Below, in pieces: positions 19,432 to 25,238 of a DNA stretch of 25,238 nt. The stretch is from Basidiobolus meristosporus CBS 931.73 (taxonomy: Eukaryota; Basidiobolomycota; Basidiobolomycetes; Basidiobolales; Basidiobolaceae), in the NCBI GenBank assembly GCA_002104905.1, contig MCFE01000934.1, positions 1 through 25,238 on the forward strand, written 5' to 3'. The notes under the pieces were generated by a model that saw only the letters and a program-made list of their open reading frames with translations, had not been told where the DNA came from and searched no databases. Numbering within the stretch: the stretch's first letter is position 1; each line of letters starts with the position of its first letter. A program made the translations under genes and the position numbers.

Positions 19432-20996
19432 TTCCCACTCAACTAAATGCTCATAATGACTAGTCCTAATTTTGACCTAAGATATTCACACTTCTTTCTA
19501 GCTAATGGTTTGGTAAGTATATCTGCAACCATTTCATCTATTGAACAATAACCTAAGCTAGGTTATCTTCTGTAGTCTCACATATGATATGTTGTTCAGT
19601 ACTGATGTGCTTAGCTCTAGCATAAAAACTTGGATCTCTACCTAATTGTGTACATCCTTGTTAATCTTGAAAACAAGTAATAGACATTTTTGGACTTAGG
19701 CCTAAATCTGTGAAATGTTTTCTTAACCACATTGCTTTGCTTGTAGCTTTGCTGGCTGCTATATACTCTGTCTCTATGGTAGAAAGCACCATAGTTGGTT
19801 GCATTCTTGAATTGCATGAAATAGCTCCTTGAAAGCAATCAAAGATGTATCCTCTTGTGGCTCATCTGTCTCTTAAGTTTTATCCCCAATCAGCATCAAA
19901 GTATCCCACAAGATCTTGTTCTCAATCCTTAAAGGTGTATCTTAGGTAGATACCAGCAGCTCTTTTTAGGTGTCTAAGAATCTTCTTAACTACTGCAATG
20001 TGATCAGATTCATAGTTCTGATGATGCTGGCTGATAACTCCCACTGCATACAAGATATCAGGACATGTTTCAAGCATGATGTATATCAGACTGCTGGCCA
20101 TAGACCGATAAGGAAAGTCAGGGATTTTAGATGGAACAAGGCTCACTTGAGTGGGTTGAGCTCTGACTAAGCTAAGGTTTGTCTCCATTGGTGTAACTGC
20201 CTGTTTACTGTCTTCCATTTGGAATTTCTTTAGTATATGCAGAATATACCTGGATTGGCTTAGGGTAATAATCTGGGTACTTCTGTTGATGGAGAACCCT
20301 ATCCCTAAGTAGTAACTGAGTTCTGCTAGATTGGACTTCTTGAACTTGTTAGATTGGCCGGATTTAGTGTCTGCCAATGTTTTTAGGTTATTGGCAGCTA
20401 TAGTAAGATCATCCACATAGAGAGCTAAAAGAGCTGTGTCTTCTCTGTCCAGCATATAGTTTATACTTTAGTCAGCATTACTCCTTCTGAAACTCAAAAT
20501 TCCAAATAAGAGTCCATCTTGCAATTGCAGGCACTTGGTGATTGCTTGGGACCATATAGAGCTTTTTTAGGCTTGCTGACCAATTGGGGGCTATTGTGAT
20601 CAGCAAACCTATCAAGCTGATCTATTTACACTTCCTTATCAAGGTCTTCATTCAAAAATGCAGCATTTACTTCCATTTAATGTATAAAAAACGTAATTTT
20701 GGTAGCAATGGCTATTATTAATCTGATAGAATTAAATCTGGGTACTAGTACAAAGGTCTCAGTATTGTCAAGTCCTCTTGTTTGAGAGTATCCTTTTGCC
20801 ACAGCCTTTGCTTTTTATCTTTCAATTGTACCATCAGCCTTGTATTGTGTTGGAAAGACCCATGTGCATCTAAATGATTTTTGGATGATTGGTAATTTAA
20901 GTCCCAAGTTTGATATTGCATTAGGGCCTGATATTTGTTAGTCATTGCAGATCTCCAAAACTTTGTCTGAGGGATATTCAGGGCCTCTTTTACAGT
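19432..20996 (-). pseudogene. Copia (Ty1-type) pol remnant: reverse transcriptase and RNase H
   Basis: Read leftwards from about 20996. Successive blocks: FWRSAMTNKYQAL...QTWDL (20945 downwards), MEVNAAFLNEDLDKEV then a stop, SKPKKALYGPKQSP, an open piece 20455-19922 with the catalytic YVDD (about 20408-20419), YYLGIGF, SLIYIMLETCPDILYAVGV and ILRHLKRAAG. RNase H follows with DADWG, GYIFDCFQGAIS and PTMVLSTIETEYIAA (about 19900-19700), all in the usual copia order. Stops and frame shifts break it. Gag, protease and integrase are absent: the element is cut at about 20997, where gypsy sequence begins. Non-functional. Confidence 0.88.
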
Positions 20997-20997
20997 C

Positions 20998-21732
20998 TGG
21001 GATTTATCAATCTGGGATCATTGAATACTCCAAGATAATGTTGGAGTTGCTTAGTGCAAGTGGGTTTTGGCCATTCAGGAATATTGACCAGTTTGAAAGG
21101 GTCAAGCTGGTGGCCATCTGGTGTGGCTATGAGTCCAAGTAGATTGATTTGAGGCAAGCAAACTGCACTTTTTAGCATTGAGAATTAGTCCAGCAGCTGT
21201 CAGTTTGTTGATTACATCAGTGATTTGAGTAGCATGATTGTCATGGCTTGTGGAAAATATAATGGTGTCATCCACAAATATCAATGCACATGGTGCATTC
21301 TTCAGTGTTATTGTCATAACTCTCTGGAACTTGCTGCAAAGTGGCTTTAGACCAAAGGGGGCTTCCTGAAACATCCATTGCATATTATTTCAAGTAATGG
21401 CAGTCTTGTGCTGATGACCTGGATAAATTTGGAATTGGTGATATGTGTCCTACAAGTCAAACCTGGAGAATATATCTGCTCCTGATAGTGAGAAAAATAT
21501 ATCCTGGACTTTTGGAATTGGTTATTTATCATGCTGGAGAAGTTTGCTCAGAGGCCTAGGGTCCAAATATGGTATCTTCAGAGTTTGATTTCCATCTGCA
21601 TCCTTCTTGGGTGCAAGTTTCAAAGGGCTGTTGACTGTTGTGTTCACAGGGGCTTGGGTGATAACTCCATTGTCAGCCCACTTTTGGACTATTTCATCAA
21701 CTAAGTGTTGGCATGAATGCAGAATTGGATAT
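20998..21732 (-). pseudogene. Gypsy (Ty3-type) reverse transcriptase remnant, distal part
   Basis: Minus-strand pieces in the canonical order: DEIVQKWADNGVITQAP, NSPLKLAPKKDADGN and LDPRPLSKLLQHDK (about 21710-21540); FQRVM then the catalytic FVDD (in ALIFVDDTIIFS, about 21270-21300); AGLILNAKKCSLL; and LLGLIATPDGHQLDPFK with IPEWPKPTCTKQLQHYLG (about 21150-21020). Frame shifts and stops show it is dead. The upstream part continues on the far side of C3 at 25177-25238. At about 20997 it stops against the copia sequence. Confidence 0.85.
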
Positions 21733-21757
21733 TAGACTTGTTCCGTTGGATAGTGCC
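21733..21757 (+). repeat. Left terminal inverted repeat of C3
   Basis: TAGACTTGTTCCGTTGGATAGTGCC without its last bases pairs with the reverse complement of 25152-25176 (…GGCACGGTACAATGGAACAAGTCTA): 15 of the first 16 positions agree, and the GTGCC block agrees again after a short mismatch. Several more TAGTGCC, TGCCGG and GGCACTAT copies follow to about 21822. Confidence 0.8.
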
Positions 21758-21916
21758 ACATAGTGCCAGCTGGTTTATAGTGCCGGATTGATCTGACACT
21801 CTACGGCACTATCTGGCACTATAATTTCTACCATGATGCCAGTGGTATGATACAGTTACTGGTAATTTTACTCAATCTTACTTATGTTGCTCAGAATAGT
21901 GCTTTCCTTGCTTTAT

Positions 21917-22801
21917 TTACTCTTCATAATGCTCCAGACACATTTCTCTCAGTGGATGTCTTCCTGTATGAACATACTGTGCATTGATAAGTATCTTAAC
22001 TATTTTACCTATTCTGCTGTTTTCTCCTATATATGACTTTCCTCTGTATTTACCTGCCAATATCCTGAATCTCTTCAGATATCCAAATGTGTGCTCTACC
22101 CTTACTCTGAAATGATTAAATATCTCATTGTAGAGCTTCTGCTTCCTGCTAAGCACACCATTCCTTGGCTTCCTATAAGCTGTAATACATCCTAATCTCT
22201 GACAATCCTCTCCTATATAGGCCAAGTCTGCCATACATTTCTCCCCTCTACTGAATTCAGGATGATTCTCTACCCAGAGTGCTTTGTCATGCCTACTTCC
22301 AGCAAATGGCCCACTAAACCAGATGATGTTACCCTCAATGTCAGACAGTGCTTGAAACTTCACACAGTGTGCCTTGTACTTGCCAGAATAAAAGTGCCTC
22401 TGCCCTCTAGAAGGTCTGTTAATCCTCACTGGGAAGGTATCCAAAATACTCCTGATATGGAACCTGTTGCTGAACACTCTGGGATATGGAAGTCTATTGG
22501 AGCTTCTGAACCTAGTATTCCAAGCTTGCTCTAAGTCATTCATACCCTCTGCAAGGTGGTTCTCCATTGCTGTCAGCTGGGAATGAAAGCTTCTAGGACT
22601 TTTGTTGCCATGGATGGTGGGATGAAACCTTGTAGGGCAATAGTTCTTGTAATAGCAGAGAAGCTTAACAAGGGATCTCCTTGAGTAGATTGGGGTTGAT
22701 GGTCCACAGTACTTGGAATAGATCTCCTCCAGTGTGTCAAAAGGAAATCCAGTGGTAGTGATGGGATTGATGAGAAAAGACCATTCAGATGAGTAAGTCA
22801 A
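21917..22801 (-). CDS. PIF/Harbinger-like DDE_Tnp_4 transposase (C3), full length, ATG replaced by TTG
   Basis: A 294-codon frame coding the enzyme that cuts and rejoins the element ends. Residues 1-110 form the helical N-terminal part (FDTLEEIYSKY..., SRRSLVKLLCYY). The RNase H-like core has D121 (ILDTFPVRINRP), the FYSGKYKAH strand, SGPFAGSRHDK (D172), D192 (MADLAYIGED) and E236 (RVRVEHTFGYLKRFRILAGK). This is the full DDE order of DDE_Tnp_4 proteins, and the length is in the family's normal range. The first codon is TTG; C1 has ATG there and is otherwise identical for ~730 bp. Upstream codons stay open to a stop ~35 codons away but contain no ATG, so this copy either has lost its start or uses an upstream exon. 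There is no CpG in 885 bp: all 28 arginines are AGA/AGG. The partner gene is divergent. Confidence 0.88.
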   Translation of the reverse strand: MTYSSEWSFLINPITTTGFPFDTLEEIYSKYCGPSTPIYSRRSLVKLLCYYKNYCPTRFHPTIHGNKSPRSFHSQLTAMENHLAEGMNDLEQAWNTRFRSSNRLPYPRVFSNRFHIRSILDTFPVRINRPSRGQRHFYSGKYKAHCVKFQALSDIEGNIIWFSGPFAGSRHDKALWVENHPEFSRGEKCMADLAYIGEDCQRLGCITAYRKPRNGVLSRKQKLYNEIFNHFRVRVEHTFGYLKRFRILAGKYRGKSYIGENSRIGKIVKILINAQYVHTGRHPLREMCLEHYEE

Positions 22802-23160
22802 ATTAAAATTGATGGATGATTGTATGGAGGCGGTTTGAATTGATTTGGCGCAATCTGCGTTATTTATCTGATTTTTAACACATTATGGTTAAATCTCCAT
22901 CAATTGCCATGTATCCCATCATTATGTCGCAAAAATCATCCGCAAACAATGCCTTGGTACTTTTATTGATGCTTTAATCATAGGTCTATAATCAAATAGA
23001 AAATCTGCAATTGATGTGATCTGATCCTTGTCAACGCAATCCAAGATGCATCATGCATAATATATGGAAAATTCAACAATCACTTTAGTTTTCATATATA
23101 TTTCATATAAGACCAGGTTGATGCCAATATACTGCTGCATAAGTATCCAAATCCATTGCT
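22802..23160. promoter_or_regulatory. Divergent spacer of C3
   Basis: 359 bp between transposase and partner gene, homologous to 6870-7228. TATA-like strings lie at about 23090-23110 (TTCATATATATTTCATATAAG) for the plus-strand gene. It differs from C1 by CG against TG/CA pairs, for example CAACGCAATCCAAGATGC here against CAACGTGATCTGAGATGC in C1, implying an ancestral CAACGCGATCCGAGATGC. Confidence 0.45.
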
Positions 23161-24432
23161 ATGGTCCCCATACCAAGCCTCAACTCATCTTTAGTACAAC
23201 CCAGACAAAACCCATCCCCCAGCTCACAAGCGCGGTCCGGACCGGAAAGGTCGATGTCGGATCTGTTCGAGTTCTTGCCAAATGATTTTAGTATGGCCCA
23301 AGTGTCTATGATGAGCCTTCATACAGATATTTGGGCACTACTGATTAATCTAGCAGAACTAGATACCTCAGAGGGTCAACAAAGATGGAAGAATTTGAGT
23401 AGAAAGCTGTGGCATGAGTTCTACATCAAGATGCCAGCCGATGTATGTAAAAAGATATATAACAAGACAAGTATTGAAATCAAGAATGAGCTGAGAGTGA
23501 GGGGATTTGACGAGGAAGCCGCGCGGGAACAATTTTGCGCGCAATTTGCACAGTACAGGCCGGACACGTCCGTTCATGCATCAACTCTGGGAACCAAAGA
23601 GATTTTGAATGACTTTTTGCCTCAAATGACTAATGTACTACGTGATATATTAGTAGAGCTAAGTGGCTTCCAAGAGCAATATACACAGGACTCATCCAGG
23701 CAACAGCTCCAAAGTATCAGACAGAGGGTAAGTGAATACCTTGAGGAATCAGATGGTGAGCTTCAGGAGGAAGAATACAGACCGCAAGCAACATTGTCCA
23801 GATTGCACCAGCACGCCTCGCTGGATTCCCTACCATCTCTTGCAACCACAGCGCGCCGGCGCACGTCAGTCCAGACCACACCAACACCCTTTACCAGAAC
23901 GCCCCGCGTCAAGTCAACGCGCATTGAGTCAATGTGCGTCGGGTCAATGCGCGCGCTTCAGAGCAAAACTACCAGAACTTGCCAAACTGCTCATTTAGAA
24001 ACAAGTCCATTGGAGCGGACCAAGTCACGTCAACATGCGGCATCACATCAAACTCAGCCAAGGGCCATCTCAACGCGTCAAGGCGCGCCTGCGCGTGCCG
24101 TTTTGCCTGACCATCAGCGAGTTACTTCTGGTGAACTGACTGATGATGACCAACATGAAGTGACTCAACCACCGGAGCCCTTGGCAAGTAGAAGAACGCG
24201 TCAGCACGTGGCACTACAGGCCGGTTCAGTTGGTTCAGTTGGTTCAGTCGGAGCAATTCAGCGCGGCCAAGCTGCAGCATTGCACTCATCAACTAGGAAG
24301 CAAAATACTGACTACAAATACACAAGTAGCCAAGATGATAGTCAGCCAGGAAGTAGTATAGGTATGCAAAGTGAGTCACTACCAAATGCTTCAGTAGTAA
24401 TCCCTGTGAGAAAAAAACCCAGGAGAAGATGA
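23161..24432 (+). CDS. Partner protein of the Harbinger-like element, unknown family, intact frame
   Basis: 423 codons, ATG 23161 to TGA 24430-24432; the same ATG is kept in C1 and C2 (MVPIPSLN / MIIPSLN). No family recognised. Residues ~30-190 look globular and helical: LFEFLPNDFSMAQ, IWALLINLAELDTSE, RWKNLSRKLWHEFY, CKKIYNKTSIEIKNELR, MTNVLRDILVELSGF, then an acidic segment (EESDGELQEEEY). Residues ~205-420 are low-complexity, Ser/Thr/Arg/Gln-rich and probably disordered, with a short GSVGSVGSVG repeat. The end, VRKKPRRR, is a plausible nuclear localisation signal. Harbinger elements usually pair the transposase with a second, Myb/SANT-like DNA-binding protein; position and orientation fit that role, but I see no clear Myb tryptophan spacing. 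The gene is CpG-rich, unlike the transposase. It might instead be a captured host gene. Confidence 0.75.
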   Translation: MVPIPSLNSSLVQPRQNPSPSSQARSGPERSMSDLFEFLPNDFSMAQVSMMSLHTDIWALLINLAELDTSEGQQRWKNLSRKLWHEFYIKMPADVCKKIYNKTSIEIKNELRVRGFDEEAAREQFCAQFAQYRPDTSVHASTLGTKEILNDFLPQMTNVLRDILVELSGFQEQYTQDSSRQQLQSIRQRVSEYLEESDGELQEEEYRPQATLSRLHQHASLDSLPSLATTARRRTSVQTTPTPFTRTPRVKSTRIESMCVGSMRALQSKTTRTCQTAHLETSPLERTKSRQHAASHQTQPRAISTRQGAPARAVLPDHQRVTSGELTDDDQHEVTQPPEPLASRRTRQHVALQAGSVGSVGSVGAIQRGQAAALHSSTRKQNTDYKYTSSQDDSQPGSSIGMQSESLPNASVVIPVRKKPRRR

Positions 24433-25151
24433 TGCAATTGCTTTGAATTGCTCACATTTGTAATGATCCCGACAACCCTTTTTTTTTGCGATCCAAATCA
24501 AGCCATCGCAAATCAGTGATCATCAAATTTTTGATATAAGTAATATCAAGGTTGTCTCACATTTGAGACAGAACCCCTATAAATAAACACCCTGCATATA
24601 TATACGTCATCCGTAATACCAGTGCAGCTATTGGATCTGTTTTGTACCTACACGATTGCTTGCGTGCTAGCTATGACACCTTGCCCAATCACTAGGATCA
24701 GGGATTTACTTGCTCAATGGGCAAAATGGGATATTTGATGGCAAATCAGGTAGCTTTTTCAGTAGTCAATGAGCCAATTGGGGGCTGCCAGCTTCAGGAT
24801 ACTTTTGGACCAATTAACCACTGAGATACCGTCCAATTGGAGTGAGGGTAACCAAAATGGTAAGTATCAGTGTAGTTTATAGTGTGATACACATTTATTT
24901 CCATTTACATTAAAGAAACATATCCAAATACCGGATTTTACCTGCCATTATAGCGGTATCCGAGCGCGCACGTGATGCAAGCATTACAAGTTGGCGCAAT
25001 CATCCGCGCCAACCTCATCGTGTCAGATTGTGCCATAGTGTGCAAGATTGTCCCGCATAGTGCAAAATCGTCCAAGAACAATCCTGCCTTCTGGTAGCTA
25101 TTATATTGTGCCCGATTGTTCTTTGCAACCGCGGATTGTGCCGCGCGCCCT
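24433..25151 (+). other. Right-end non-coding region of C3 with TATA box and mini-ORF
   Basis: It contains GTCTCACATTTGAGAC (24554-24569), TATAAATAA (24578-24586) and a 21-codon frame from the ATG near 24673 (MTPCPITRIRDLL...). A strong 5' splice-like GGTAAGTATC lies at about 24860. The last ~100 bp are CpG-rich (GCGCGCACGTG, CCGCGCGCCC). C2 keeps the same order without ~235 bp. No long frame follows, so a third transcript is possible but unproven. Confidence 0.45.
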
Positions 25152-25176
25152 GGCACGGTACAATGGAACAAGTCTA
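25152..25176 (-). repeat. Right terminal inverted repeat of C3
   Basis: GGCACGGTACAATGGAACAAGTCTA, inverted relative to 21733-21757. C2 ends in the same way (GAACAATGGAACAAGTCT). Confidence 0.8.
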
Positions 25177-25238
25177 ATATCTTCTCCATGTTGACTCACC
25201 AGGTGATGTTAATAGCATAACAATGAATTCTGCAATAG
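25177..25238 (-). pseudogene. Gypsy reverse transcriptase remnant, part upstream of the C3 insertion
   Basis: The minus-strand translation …SPGESTWRRY leads without a gap into PILHSCQHLVDEIVQKW on the other side of C3. This shows that C3 inserted into a gypsy pol gene. It is cut by the window edge. Confidence 0.6.

Larger units (their letters stand above)
21733..25176. mobile_element. Element C3: most complete Harbinger-like element (3.44 kb)
   Basis: Bounded by TAGACTTGTTCCGTTGGATA at 21733 and the inverted GGTACAATGGAACAAGTCTA ending at 25176. The flanking gypsy reverse transcriptase reads through (…WRRY / PILHSCQ…), and ATAT lies on both sides (21729-21732, 25177-25180), so a 4-bp duplication is possible; a 2- or 3-bp one cannot be excluded. 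Contents: left subterminal TAGTGCC/GGCACTA cluster, transposase (minus), 359-bp spacer, partner gene (plus), ~740-bp right-end region. This is the reference copy for C1 and C2. Confidence 0.85.

Noticed and set aside
22262-22534. 90-codon plus-strand frame (also at 6330-6602)
   Set aside because: It lies entirely antisense to the transposase and is duplicated only because the transposase is; it has no recognisable motif.

Overview
The window looks like repeat-rich, gene-poor nuclear DNA from a basidiomycete fungus, probably an agaricomycete. I infer this from the Plavaka/Tnp2-like transposase remnants, the fungal copia and gypsy polymerases, the AT-rich and strongly CpG-depleted base composition, and the absence of any host gene, rRNA or tRNA I could recognise. 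Almost everything is a transposable element or an insertion into one.

Layout. (1) 1-790: no recognisable gene. (2) 795-5725, element A: a broken Tnp2/Plavaka-type transposase on the minus strand and, divergently, a broken ~690-codon gene of unknown family (called ORF2) on the plus strand. (3) 5725-10102, element C1: a PIF/Harbinger-like (DDE_Tnp_4) element with a truncated transposase on the minus strand and a divergent partner gene on the plus strand. The partner gene is interrupted by a solo LTR, and the whole core sits inside the ends of a foldback MITE. A 90-bp direct repeat flanks C1. (4) 10102-15118: the rest of A's tail, then copy B of the A-type element. B's ORF2 is split by a 1.2-kb LTR-like insertion and a 733-bp foldback MITE. 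(5) 15119-18200, C2: an old, decayed Harbinger copy without transposase, with its own solo LTR. (6) 18204-20996: copia LTRs, a third diverged ORF2 C-terminus (D), and a 5'-truncated copia pol on the minus strand. (7) 20998-21732 and 25177-25238: gypsy reverse transcriptase, split by (8) 21733-25176, C3, the best-preserved Harbinger element (3.4 kb). C3 carries a full-length transposase reading frame of 294 codons, a 423-codon open partner gene and matching inverted ends.

How the genes work together. The two DNA-transposon types share an architecture: a transposase and a partner gene transcribed away from each other from a ~220-360-bp shared spacer. In Harbinger elements a second protein normally binds DNA and recruits the transposase. 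The 423-aa partner is the obvious candidate for that role here, but it does not look like the usual Myb/SANT protein to me.

Most striking signal. C1 and C3 differ almost only at CpG sites (TG in one copy against CA in the other, or CG against TG/CA), as expected from CpG-directed cytosine deamination or a RIP-like defence. The transposase gene contains no CpG in 885 bp despite 28 arginine codons, and it is identical between the copies except at the start codon. The CpG-rich partner gene of the same element is heavily mutated and in C1 has gained TGA stops.
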